A model generated the notes under the pieces. That model did no database searches. It saw only the letters and a program-made list of their open reading frames with translations, and had not been told where the DNA came from. From Alphaproteobacteria bacterium (GTDB lineage Bacteria > Pseudomonadota > Alphaproteobacteria > CALKHQ01): a stretch of 64,000 nt of DNA. Made by a program: the position numbers and the translations under genes. Shown here piece by piece: positions 30,269 through 39,399 of this stretch. The stretch is from positions 124,001 through 188,000 of the forward strand of contig JAWKYB010000005.1 in the NCBI GenBank assembly GCA_041396705.1, written 5' to 3'. Within the stretch, counting starts at the first letter, position 1. The number at the start of each line of letters is the position of its first letter.

Positions 30269-33200
30269 TCAGTGCGGCAGCCGCCCCACCGCGCGCGCCA
30301 GCACGACATAGAGCCGGCCGACGTCGGAGCTGAGGAAGGTCGGGCTCAGCACGTCGTTGAGTCCGCTGCGCACCGACTGCGCCATCAGCGATTCGAACTG
30401 GGTCAGGTAGCGCGAGACGTGGTCGCGGAACTCGCCGTCGCGCTCGTAGCGCGACTTGACGTCGGTGAACAGCCTGCCGTCGCGGCCGGCCACCAGCTTG
30501 CGCGCGAAGATGCCCTTGTCGCCGCGATGGTAGCGCTGCCAGACGTCGTCGCCCAGGTTCGGGTTCAGCGCCTGGCCGATGTCGACCGCCGAGCTTTCCA
30601 GCCGCTCGATGATGAAGGCGCTGTCGCGCATCAGGCTGTCGCCCTCGGCCCGCTTGATCAGGTCCTGCAGTTGGCCGATCGCGGCGCGCGTGTCGCGCGC
30701 CAGCGCCGACAGCGAGTCCGCCTCGGTGCGGAAGCTGGCGATGGCCTGGCTGGTCCGCGCCACCACCTCGTCGGTGGTCCGAGCCAGGTCGCCGCGCTGC
30801 GCCGCCAACGCCTGTCCGGCCTCTGCGGTGCGCCCGGCGGTCTCGGACAGGCCCTCGCGCAGGCCGGCCAGCCGCTGCTCGGTGACGCTGGCCGCGCCCA
30901 GCAGCGCCGCCTCGACCTCGGCCTGGGTCCGCGCGATGGCTGCGACCTGCTTTTCCAGGCCCTCGGCCAGCGCAGTCAGCCGTTTCGTCGCGGTCCGCTC
31001 GGCGCCGGAAAGGCGCGCGGTCTGCGCCTCCGCCGCCGTGCCGGCCCGTTCGAGCGCGCCGGTGACCCGATCGCCGGCACGATGTGCGTCCTCGCCCGCC
31101 TTCGTCAGCCGTTCGCCGGCCGCCTCCAGCGCCTCGCGCGCCGCGACGAACACGCCGGACAGGTCGCTGGCCCGCGACGCCACCGCCGCGCCGGCCTTGT
31201 CGATGCCGTCCTGCGCCGTCTTCGCGCTGCCGCTCAGTTCCTCCTGCCGCGCGATCAGACGGCCGGTGGCAAGGTCGATCCGCTCGGCCAGCGTGTCGGT
31301 GAGGGCGCCGCCGCGCCGGGTCACCTCGACCAGCTGGCTTTCCAGCGCGGTGATGCGGCCGCGGAACTCGTCCGCCAGCATGGCCAGCGAGCGGGCGTGG
31401 TCGCGCAGCGCCACCTCGGCCTTGCCGGCCTGGTCGGCCGCACGGTCGGTCCCGCTGCCGACCATGGCGACCTGCGCCGCGACCTTGCCGGCGGCCTCCT
31501 CGAGCCGCGCCGACAGGGCCGCCGCCGCTTCGGTGGCCGCCGCGGTCTCACGCGCCAGCGCCGCGCCCGACCGGCCCAGCGCATCGGCGGCACCGTCGCC
31601 GGCGGTGCCGAGCCGGCCCGCGGCCTCGTCGACCGTCGCGGCGACCCTGTCGATGCTGTCGCGCGCCTGGTCGCCGGCCTTGCGGATCGCCGCGACCTGT
31701 TCGAGCAGCGCCTGCGCCGACCGGCCGACCGCCTCGGCTGCCGCGCCGCCGGCCGAGCCGGCCGCGCGGGCGGTGTCGTCCACCTGGGCGCGCAGCGTCG
31801 CCATCGCCCGTTCGATCTCGTGCACGGCGGCGTCGGCCACGCCGGTGGCCTGCGACCGCGCCTCGTCCAGGCCGCGGCGCAGATTCGCGCGGGCCTCGTC
31901 GATGCGGCGGGCCTCGGTCTCGTGCAGGTCGCCCAGCGCGCGCCGGGCCTCGCCGATGGTCGCCTGCGCCGCCGTCGCGGTGTCGGCGATCTGCGTGCGG
32001 GTCGCGGCGGCCAGTTCGCGCAGTTGCGTGTTCGCCTGCTGCGCCGCCTCGCGCAGCGCGGCATCGGCATCGCCGGAACGCGCCGCCAGCTCGGCCATCG
32101 CGGCCTCCAGCGCCTTGCGGTTGCGTTCGGTCAGGGCCGCCATCGCCTTTTCGATCGCCTCGACCGCGGTATCGGCGACGCCGGACGCATGGGCGCGCGC
32201 CTCGTCCAGGCTGCGGCGCAGGCGCCCGCCGGTCTCCTCGATGCGGCGGCCCTCGCTCTCGTGCAGCTGGGCCAGCGCGCGCTCGGCCTCGCCGATGGTC
32301 GCGCGGGCGGTGCCGGCGGCCGCGCCGACCCGGGACTCGGTCTCGCCGGCCATAGCGCGCAGCTGGGCGTGCGCCTGCTCGGCCGCCGTCCGCATCGCGG
32401 CCTCGGTCTGGTCGGAATGCCTGGCCAGCGCGTCGATCACGCCGTCGAGCCGGCGCCCTGAGCGCTCGGTCAGCCCGGCCATCGCCTCCTCGACGGTCTC
32501 TATCTCGCGGGCCGCACCTTCGACCGCGGCCTTCAGTTCCGCGCGCGTGCGTTCCAGGTTGCCGGCGATCGCCGTCGACGACGCGGTCGCGGACTCGTCC
32601 ACGGCCGCCGTCAGCGCGGCGATCCGGCCGGTCAACCGCTCGACCACCTCGGCAAGCTGCGCTTCCATCGCCTTGCCGCCGGTCTCCACCTCGGCCAGCC
32701 CGGCGGCGGCGAGCGCGGCCGCACCCTCGCCGGCGCGGCGCATGGCCTCCGCCGCGGCGGCGGACCGGTCGCGCGTCGCCGACAGCATCCGGTCCATGTC
32801 GCTCGCCAGATTCTCGCCCGCCGTGCGCAGCGCAGCGTCGGCCTTGGCGGCCTGGGCCGTCAGCCGCTCGCCCAGCGCGCTTACCCGCCCTTCGCTCTCG
32901 GCGATCAGCGCAGCGACCGCCCGATCGGTTTCGGCCGCCTGGGCGGACAGCTTCGCCGCCAGCGCCGCGGTCCGCCGTTCGGTCCGGTCGGCCAGTTCGT
33001 CGACGGCCCTGTCGGCCTCGCCGGCCTGCGCCAGCAGCCGGTCGGACAGCTGCGCCATCTTGCGCGTCGCCTCGGCGCCGATGTCGTCGACTGCCTTGTC
33101 GGCGCCGGCCACATGCGCCGTCAGCCTGGCGGACAGCGTCGCCGACCGTTGCTCCGAACGGCCGGCCAGCTCGTCGACGGCCCGATCCGTGTCGGCCATG

Positions 33201-36172
33201 TGCGCGGCCAGATCCTTGGCCAGCGCGGTCACCCGCTGTTCGCTGCGCCCGGTCAGCGCGTCGACGGCCTTGTCGGCGGTTTCCAGCGCGGTGGTCATCT
33301 TCAGTGCGGCCGCACCGACCTTCAGGGAGGCCTCGTTGGCGGACTCGGCCACCGCGCGTCCGGCCTGGCCGGTGGTGTCGCTCAGCGCCGCCGCCATCGC
33401 CTCGACCCGGCCGGCAATCACGTCGATGGTGGCCGACAGCCGCCGCTCGGTCTCGGCGACATGGGCGTGCAGCGCCTCGCCCTGCGCGGCGGTGGCGGTT
33501 TCCGCGCGCCGGGCCAGCGCCGCCAGCGTCGCATCGATGGCGCCGACATGGTCGCCGAGCGCCGAGGCGTGCCGCGCCATGTCGCCGCCCGCCACGCCGG
33601 CGATCCGGTTCAGGCTGTCGCCGGCATCGGCGATGTCGCGGCGCAGGCCTTCGATCATCGTGCCGATGCGGGCCGCGGTCGCCTCGGCGGACGCGTCCAG
33701 CGCCTCCTGCGACCGGCCGAGCGCTTCCGCCCGGGCGGCGAGAGCGTCGGCGCGCGCATCCAGTGCCCGGCCGCTGTCCCCCAGCTTGCGTTCCGCCTCG
33801 CTCGCGGCCGCTGCCAGCGCCCTGCCCTGCTCGTCGACCTTCGCCGCGGCGAGGTCGAGGGCGTCGCCGGCGCGCTGCGCCTGGCCGGCGAGCGCGCGCG
33901 CGCTCTCGTCGATCGCCGCGTCCGCTTCGGCCAGCCGCTGGCCGGCATCGGCCGCGACGCCGGCAAGCGATTCAGCGCTGTCCTTCAGCTTGCGATCGGC
34001 AGCGCCGGCCGTATCGAGGATCACCTGCGTCGCCGCCTGCCAGCCCTCGCTGGTCGCCTTGGCGCTGCGCTCGCCCTCGTGCATCAGCGCGGCCAGCCCC
34101 TTGGCCTGCTGGTCGAGCGCCTCGCAGCCGGCATTGAGCTGGGCGATCAGTGCGCCGGTGCGGCTGTCGAACAGCTCCGCCGCGGCGCGGACCGAGGCTT
34201 CGGTCTGCTTCAGCGCGGCTTCTGCGGTCTCGGCCGTGCGGGTCAGCGCCTCCACCTCGGCGCGGCCCGCCGTGCCGGCGGCGACCAGCGCCTTCTCGAC
34301 CGTGCCCAGCGCCGTCGCCCCGCTTGCGGCGCCGTCGTCCACGGCAGAGCGCGCCGCGGCCAGGTCCTGCACGCCACGGGCGGTGCCGTCGTGCAGCCGT
34401 CCCTCCGCCTCGCCGAACGCCGTCGTCGCGGCTTCCATCCGCGCAAGAGTGGCCGCCGCCTGCTCGGCCAGGCTGGCGGTGCGCTGGCCGATGGTCTCGC
34501 CGGCGGCGACCGCAGCCTTCTGCAATGCGTCGGCCGCCGTGTCGAACGCGGCGGTCTGGCCGTCGATGGCGCCGCGGCCCTCGGCAACCGTCGCGCCGAC
34601 GCGCGCCACGCTGGCAGACAGCCCGTCGGCCGCCGCTGCTAGCGTCGCCTGCGTCTGTTCCGCCTGGTCGCGGGCAACCGCCGCGGTGTTCTCCAGGGCG
34701 GCGCGCTGCTCGCCGAGCGCAGCCGCCATGTCGCCGGTCCACCCGCTGACCGCAGCGCGGCAGCGCTCCATCGCGGCAGCGTGTTCGGCCAGCGTCGCGC
34801 CGGCGCGCTCGATATCGCCGACGACGACCGCCGATTTGGCGCCGACCGCGTCGATGTCGTCGGCCAGCCGCTCCGACAGCCGGCGCACCCGCTGCTCCGC
34901 CCGTCCGGTCGCCTCGCCGAGCGCGACGGTCTGCACCTGCATCGCCTGGCCCGCCGAGCGCAGCGCGCCGACGCTGCTGTCCGAATCGCGCGCGGTGGCC
35001 GCGGCGATCGCCGCATAGCCGTCCGCGGCCGCCTGCAGCGCGGCCCGCTTCTCCTCGGCGGCGGTGGTCAGCGCCTCGAACCGCGCCAGCGCCGACTTGC
35101 CGGCCGTGCTCATGTAGCGGCCGCTCTTGCGCAGCATCGGGGCGATCGCCTTGGCCTGGGCCAGGATGCCGTCGGTCTCGGCGCGCACCATCTCGGTCTC
35201 GCGCGTCAGCAGGCCGCTGATCCGGTCGGCGCCGCCGCGCGCGTCGGCCATCGCCCGGTTCAGCGTGTCGATGTGCTCGTCCAACGTCGACGCGATCATC
35301 CCGGCCTGGTCGGCGGCCCGCTCGGCCACCGCGCGCATCGCATCGGCGCGGGCGTCGAGCTCTGAGCAGACCGAGGCGGTGCCGGCCATCGCATCCTGCA
35401 CCAGGTTGTTCAGCCCCTCCGACTGGTCGTTGACCAAGCTCTGCACCGTGCGGACGTTGTCGGCGGCGATCATGCTGACCTGGCGCATCTCGTCGGCCTG
35501 GCGCTGCAGCGACTGCAGCACGGCGCGGGTGCGCATCTCGATGTCGTTGGCCAGCCCCTGGATCGTCGACTGCTGCGACTGGAACCGCGTCGCCGCCTTT
35601 TCCGCCAGCTCCAGCGCGCGTTCGCTGACCGCCCGGAACTCGTCGGTCTGCAGGCGCAGCGTGCGCGCCATCGCCTCGACCTCGGCACTGACCTCCGCGG
35701 TCGGGTGCTCGAGCTCGGCGAGGTGGCGCGTGATCAGGTCGGTCTGGAACTGCAGCCGGCGGCCGCGGGCGAGATAGACCACCACCAGCCACGCGGTCAG
35801 CGGCACCAGCAGGATGGCGGAGCCGATGCCGGCCAGCTCATACGGTTCCAGCAGGAACAGGTTGCCGAAACCGATGTTGCGGTCGATGTAGATGACCCAG
35901 GCGATCAGCCAGATCGTGGTGAAGGCCATGCAGGCGGTGGCGAACCAGAAGCCGCCGTCGAGGACGCCGAGACGCAGCCGTGGCAGCGTTGGCCCGGACG
36001 GCACGTCGCCGCCGCTGAGCCGCAAGGCGCGCTTGGCCAGCCAGCCGTCGCGGTTGGCGTCGTAGGCGACACGGATCTGCGGGCCGGAGGCGTCGTCCTG
36101 GACTGTTTGCGACGGTCGCGCCGACTGGGCGGAGTGGGAGAGTTCCGACGGTTGCGACGCCTGATCGGCCAT
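30269..36172 (-). CDS. Giant two-TM coiled-coil protein (polarity-factor-like)
   Basis: A 1967-residue protein. Residues 75-96 and 113-134 are two transmembrane segments; the N-terminus and the large remainder are both predicted cytoplasmic. About residues 140-1810 are Ala/Glu/Arg-rich heptad coiled coil with many imperfect 30-50 residue repeats (ERTEAR, LAAHVAETDRAVDEL types). The last about 150 residues form a conserved globular tail (DDVWQRYHRGDKGIFARKL, RDHVSRYLTQFESLMAQS). This layout resembles alphaproteobacterial polar landmark proteins such as TipN, but that assignment is inferential. ATG 36172 (MADQAS) is preferred over the upstream ATG 36232. Plus-strand ORFs over it are shadows. 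Confidence 0.8.
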   Translation of the reverse strand: MADQASQPSELSHSAQSARPSQTVQDDASGPQIRVAYDANRDGWLAKRALRLSGGDVPSGPTLPRLRLGVLDGGFWFATACMAFTTIWLIAWVIYIDRNIGFGNLFLLEPYELAGIGSAILLVPLTAWLVVVYLARGRRLQFQTDLITRHLAELEHPTAEVSAEVEAMARTLRLQTDEFRAVSERALELAEKAATRFQSQQSTIQGLANDIEMRTRAVLQSLQRQADEMRQVSMIAADNVRTVQSLVNDQSEGLNNLVQDAMAGTASVCSELDARADAMRAVAERAADQAGMIASTLDEHIDTLNRAMADARGGADRISGLLTRETEMVRAETDGILAQAKAIAPMLRKSGRYMSTAGKSALARFEALTTAAEEKRAALQAAADGYAAIAAATARDSDSSVGALRSAGQAMQVQTVALGEATGRAEQRVRRLSERLADDIDAVGAKSAVVVGDIERAGATLAEHAAAMERCRAAVSGWTGDMAAALGEQRAALENTAAVARDQAEQTQATLAAAADGLSASVARVGATVAEGRGAIDGQTAAFDTAADALQKAAVAAGETIGQRTASLAEQAAATLARMEAATTAFGEAEGRLHDGTARGVQDLAAARSAVDDGAASGATALGTVEKALVAAGTAGRAEVEALTRTAETAEAALKQTEASVRAAAELFDSRTGALIAQLNAGCEALDQQAKGLAALMHEGERSAKATSEGWQAATQVILDTAGAADRKLKDSAESLAGVAADAGQRLAEADAAIDESARALAGQAQRAGDALDLAAAKVDEQGRALAAAASEAERKLGDSGRALDARADALAARAEALGRSQEALDASAEATAARIGTMIEGLRRDIADAGDSLNRIAGVAGGDMARHASALGDHVGAIDATLAALARRAETATAAQGEALHAHVAETERRLSATIDVIAGRVEAMAAALSDTTGQAGRAVAESANEASLKVGAAALKMTTALETADKAVDALTGRSEQRVTALAKDLAAHMADTDRAVDELAGRSEQRSATLSARLTAHVAGADKAVDDIGAEATRKMAQLSDRLLAQAGEADRAVDELADRTERRTAALAAKLSAQAAETDRAVAALIAESEGRVSALGERLTAQAAKADAALRTAGENLASDMDRMLSATRDRSAAAAEAMRRAGEGAAALAAAGLAEVETGGKAMEAQLAEVVERLTGRIAALTAAVDESATASSTAIAGNLERTRAELKAAVEGAAREIETVEEAMAGLTERSGRRLDGVIDALARHSDQTEAAMRTAAEQAHAQLRAMAGETESRVGAAAGTARATIGEAERALAQLHESEGRRIEETGGRLRRSLDEARAHASGVADTAVEAIEKAMAALTERNRKALEAAMAELAARSGDADAALREAAQQANTQLRELAAATRTQIADTATAAQATIGEARRALGDLHETEARRIDEARANLRRGLDEARSQATGVADAAVHEIERAMATLRAQVDDTARAAGSAGGAAAEAVGRSAQALLEQVAAIRKAGDQARDSIDRVAATVDEAAGRLGTAGDGAADALGRSGAALARETAAATEAAAALSARLEEAAGKVAAQVAMVGSGTDRAADQAGKAEVALRDHARSLAMLADEFRGRITALESQLVEVTRRGGALTDTLAERIDLATGRLIARQEELSGSAKTAQDGIDKAGAAVASRASDLSGVFVAAREALEAAGERLTKAGEDAHRAGDRVTGALERAGTAAEAQTARLSGAERTATKRLTALAEGLEKQVAAIARTQAEVEAALLGAASVTEQRLAGLREGLSETAGRTAEAGQALAAQRGDLARTTDEVVARTSQAIASFRTEADSLSALARDTRAAIGQLQDLIKRAEGDSLMRDSAFIIERLESSAVDIGQALNPNLGDDVWQRYHRGDKGIFARKLVAGRDGRLFTDVKSRYERDGEFRDHVSRYLTQFESLMAQSVRSGLNDVLSPTFLSSDVGRLYVVLARAVGRLPH

Positions 36173-36348
36173 GGGCCATCTGCTCCAAAGGGCGCGAATG
36201 CCAGCGCAGGCCCCCGTATTCGATGAAACCACCGAATTCCGTGCGTTGGCTCGCGGTTATTCCTCAGCGCGTCAGCGTAGCGGGACAGGCGTTTGATTCA
36301 AATAGAAAAATGAAGCGGGCCGAAAATGTTTAATGAGTCGGCCGCCGA

Positions 36349-37269
36349 TCAGCAAGGTTGGATGCCGGCAACGCCAAGTTCTACTCTATATAGGGAAGTA
36401 GTAGCAGCAACATACAATATGTTGCCATCGGGTCCGCCAAAGACCACATTGGCCACCGCCCTTTCCGGGATGCGGATGGCGCCGATCTTCTTGGCTTCCG
36501 GCTCGGGCGTGTAGACATGGACCCCGTCGCCGGCGCTGGTCCAGACATTGCCCTCGACATCGATACGGAAGCCGTCGAACAGGCCGCTGTCGCACACCGC
36601 GAAGCGCCGGCCGTTCTCGACGCCGCGGCCGTCGGCGGTGACGTCGAACGCCCAGATGTCGCGCCGGCCGGCCGGGTTGTGCGACGCCTCGGTGTCGGCG
36701 ACGTAGAGGATGCGCTCGTCGGGGGAGAAGGCCAGGCCGTTGGGCTTGGCGAAGTGGTCGCTGATCACCGACAGGCTGCCGTCCGCCGGGTCGAAGCGGA
36801 ACACGTAGCAGGCGCCGTATTCCATCTCGCCGGCGAAACCTTCCCAGTCGGACAGGATTCCGTAGGACGGATCGGTGAACCAGACGCTGCCGTCGGACTT
36901 GACCACGACGTCGTTGGGCGAGTTCAGGCGCCGGCCCTCGAACCGGTCGACCAGCACCTCGTAGGTGCCGTCCTTCGATGTGCGGCTGACCCGCCTGCCG
37001 CCGTGCTCGCACGACACCAGCCGGCCCTGGCGATCGAGGGTGTGGCCGTTGGTGAAGTTCGACGGCTCGCGGAACACGCTGCCGCCGTCGGCGGACGACC
37101 AGCGCAGCATGCGGTTGTTGGGGATGTCGCTCCACAGCACGTAGTCGCCGTTGCGGAAATAGACCGGCCCCTCCGCCCAGATCGAGCCGGTGAACACGCG
37201 TTCCACCCACGCGTCCTTCAGCAACAGGTCGGCGAAGCGGTCGTCGATGATCACGAAGTCCGGCGACAA
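36349..37269 (-). CDS. SMP-30/gluconolactonase/LRE-like protein
   Basis: A 306-residue six-bladed beta-propeller lactonase. Motifs: WAEGPVYF near residue 31 (metal-ligand Glu), NGHTLDRQGRLVSCEH near 73, LNSPNDVVVKSDGSVWFTDPSYG near 115 (Asn ligand) and KPNGLAFSPDERILYVADT near 177. These predict hydrolysis of a sugar lactone. The start is TTG 37269; GTG at 37254 is an alternative. The extreme C-terminal codons sit in AT-richer DNA (36380-36420) than the rest. It may serve the sugar oxidation genes elsewhere in the window. Confidence 0.9.
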   Translation of the reverse strand: MSPDFVIIDDRFADLLLKDAWVERVFTGSIWAEGPVYFRNGDYVLWSDIPNNRMLRWSSADGGSVFREPSNFTNGHTLDRQGRLVSCEHGGRRVSRTSKDGTYEVLVDRFEGRRLNSPNDVVVKSDGSVWFTDPSYGILSDWEGFAGEMEYGACYVFRFDPADGSLSVISDHFAKPNGLAFSPDERILYVADTEASHNPAGRRDIWAFDVTADGRGVENGRRFAVCDSGLFDGFRIDVEGNVWTSAGDGVHVYTPEPEAKKIGAIRIPERAVANVVFGGPDGNILYVAATTSLYRVELGVAGIQPC

Positions 37270-38214
37270 CGATCAGGTCCCCCCGTTCGGCCGCGCCATG
37301 CCGCCAGGGATCTGGCGCCCCGGCTCCGCATAGCCCAGCGGCGCCTCTTGCATGGGCGCCATATGCTCGATCCGGCTGGCGTGATGGCACGCCAGCCGGC
37401 ATGAACCCGATTCATAGACGAGGCAAGCTGTCGGTGGCCCTGCAAGGGCACGGCGCCGACCAGTTCGCGGCACAGCACGGCGAAGCTGGGGCCGAAGACC
37501 ATCCGCAGCGCGTCCTGCATCTCGATCCGCGGCAGGCCGGGCCGATCCGGCCGCCATCGCGCCAGGCGGTCAGCATCGGCGCTGCAGCCCAGCGGCTCCC
37601 GGCCAGGGGCATTGGGCAGGCCCGGCACTCCTGCCACAGCGCCCGCGCACGACAAGGCCACAGTCGTGCGGCGCCGCCAATGCGGCGCGGGCAGGCCTGC
37701 CGCCGCAAGGCGCAGCCCGATGTGCGGTGGATTACTCCGGCATGCTCGGGCGCTGCGCCGGCAGCGCCAGCTACCCAGTGCCCGGTACGGCACGCGGCGT
37801 TGCGCTACGCCGAGACGGTCGAACGCCGACTGGGCACTCTCGCCGCGACGGGCCGGCGTGTCGATCGGATTGCGGTCCCAGGTCCGCCGCAGGTCGGCAA
37901 CCAGGGCACAGCCAGAACAAATGATTGTACGACATCGTGCAAATTCCCTTTAGTCTTGCGCCGTGCGCGATCGCTCTGGTGGTCGCGGACCGCCGAAGGC
38001 GTTCAATCGATCTCGTTCAGATCCCGGTATTGGCCGGGGCGAAAGGCGGGCGGGATCGGGGCGCGAATGGGGCCGCTGTGACCGTACGCACTGCGAAGGA
38101 GGAAGCGGTATCGTGACGTGCGCAGCAGCGGCGCGGCGGGACAGCTGTTCGTGGCACCGGCCACACGAGCGCGGCACCGGCGCTCCCGGCACGCACTGCA
38201 TCGTTCGAACCAGA
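37270..38214. other. Gene-poor stretch, possibly decayed coding DNA
   Basis: No credible gene lies in these 945 bases. A minus-strand frame (about 37560-37930) contains Arg-rich, low-quality sequence, and short peptides such as MQDALRMVFGPSFAVLCREL hint at a degraded gene that I cannot name. Base composition is less extreme near 37900-37990, where a near-palindrome lies. Confidence 0.5.
37925..37942. promoter_or_regulatory. Near-palindromic site TTGTACGACATCGTGCAA
   Basis: An 18-base imperfect palindrome (7 of 9 positions pair) in AT-richer DNA. It is of the kind bound by GntR or MarR dimers. No promoter can be assigned with confidence; it could serve the PAS-domain genes or a lost minus-strand operon. 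Confidence 0.3.
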
Positions 38215-38679
38215 ATGAACAATCCGGTCAAGAACACCCGATGCATCCGATCAACGTCGCCGCCGAGCTACTGGCAGGGCAAGCGGGCTGGCCGCGCCAT
38301 GCCCTCGCGCTGCGACCTCGACCCCTGCGAGATCCCGAAGCTGCTGCCGAACCTGATCCTGTTCGACGTGCGCTGGAACCCGCTGGACTTCCGCTACCGG
38401 CTGGTCGGCACCCACCTGGACTATCACATGAGCGAACCGCGCACCGGCCAGTGGGTCAGCGCCATCGCGCACCAGTCGCGGGGCAGCGTCTTCTGGAACG
38501 CGCTGGAGACGGTCGCCCTCAGCCGCGAGCCGATGTCGAGCAGCATCCCCTATGTCGGCCCGCACCGCGACTACAAGCGGGCCGAGGACATCATCATGCC
38601 GCTTTCGGACGACGACGCGACGGTGAACATGCTGTTCGTCGCGGTCGCCTTCCTGAAGAAGGAAGACGAACGTCCCTGA
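38215..38679 (+). CDS. PAS_5 domain protein, copy A
   Basis: A 154-residue protein of the PAS_5 (PF07310) type, common in alphaproteobacteria and of unknown role. Characteristic stretches: SYWQGKRAGRAMPSRCDLDP near residue 18, NLILFDVRWNPLDFRYRLVG near 45, EPRTGQWV and YVGPHRDYKRAEDIIMPLSDD near 110. It is followed by a close paralogue (38920-39387), so a tandem duplication is likely. No signal peptide or membrane segment. ATG 38215 is picked where homology begins; upstream in-frame sequence is poor. Confidence 0.8.
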   Translation: MNNPVKNTRCIRSTSPPSYWQGKRAGRAMPSRCDLDPCEIPKLLPNLILFDVRWNPLDFRYRLVGTHLDYHMSEPRTGQWVSAIAHQSRGSVFWNALETVALSREPMSSSIPYVGPHRDYKRAEDIIMPLSDDDATVNMLFVAVAFLKKEDERP

Positions 38680-38919
38680 CCGCCACGCGGCGGCCGCAAT
38701 GTGATCATTGCCACAGCCGGCCGACGTAGAACCGGGCATCATGAATCGTCGGCGAGCAACAACCCGCCGCCCCGCCCAGGCAGGATGCCTCAGCACCCCT
38801 CCAGGCCCGCAGGGCGCGCGCCGACTTCGAAACGAGGATGCATGTCGGATCCGGTCGCGGTGCAGGGCTCGCTCACGCAGCCGATGCATGTGTGTCAGGA
38901 CCCATCAGCAGGTGTCGCA

Positions 38920-39387
38920 ATGAGCAACATGACAACGATCCGCGCCACCCATCCCACCAACGCGACCGCGCTGCGCTATTGGGAAACCAAGCGGGGCGGC
39001 CGCGCCATGCCGGCCCGCGCCGACCTCGATCCCTGCGAGATCCCCGAGCTGCTGCCGCATGTCGTGCTGATCGATGTGGCCCACGACCCGGTCGACTTCC
39101 GCTATCGGCTGATCGGCACCAATGTCGACCACCACCTGTGGGAACCGCGCACCGGCCAGTGGCTGAGCCAGGTGCCGGGCCAGGGCAGGGACAGCGCGTT
39201 CTGGCAGGCGCTCGCCGACGTGGCGGCCAGCGGCCTGCCCGCCTCCGGCCGCATCGCCTATGTCGGCCCGCACCGCGACTACGATTCGGCGGAAGACCTG
39301 ATCATGCCGCTGTCCAGCGACGGCGACCGTGTCGACATGCTGTTCGTCACCATCGCCTACGAGAAGAAGGGCAGCTGGGCCTGCTGA
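38920..39387 (+). CDS. PAS_5 domain protein, copy B
   Basis: A 155-residue paralogue of the preceding gene, sharing the same block order: ALRYWETKRGGRAMPARADL, VVLIDVAHDPVDFRYRLIG, WEPRTGQWL, YVGPHRDYDSAEDLIMPLSSD and the end MLFVTIAYEKK. The two are roughly two-thirds identical by eye. It probably functions as a small sensory or regulatory domain. The 240-base gap between copies contains no other gene. Confidence 0.8.
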   Translation: MSNMTTIRATHPTNATALRYWETKRGGRAMPARADLDPCEIPELLPHVVLIDVAHDPVDFRYRLIGTNVDHHLWEPRTGQWLSQVPGQGRDSAFWQALADVAASGLPASGRIAYVGPHRDYDSAEDLIMPLSSDGDRVDMLFVTIAYEKKGSWAC

Positions 39388-39399
39388 GCCGGCCCGCGC

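Noticed and set aside
30579..35018. A 1479-codon plus-strand open frame opposite the giant coiled-coil gene
   Set aside because: It is Ala/Ser/Arg-only and without domain structure. Antisense of an Ala/Glu heptad gene in GC-rich DNA naturally gives long open frames.
38201..38212. GTTCGAAC resembling a tRNA T-arm
   Set aside because: No acceptor stem or anticodon arm could be formed around it.
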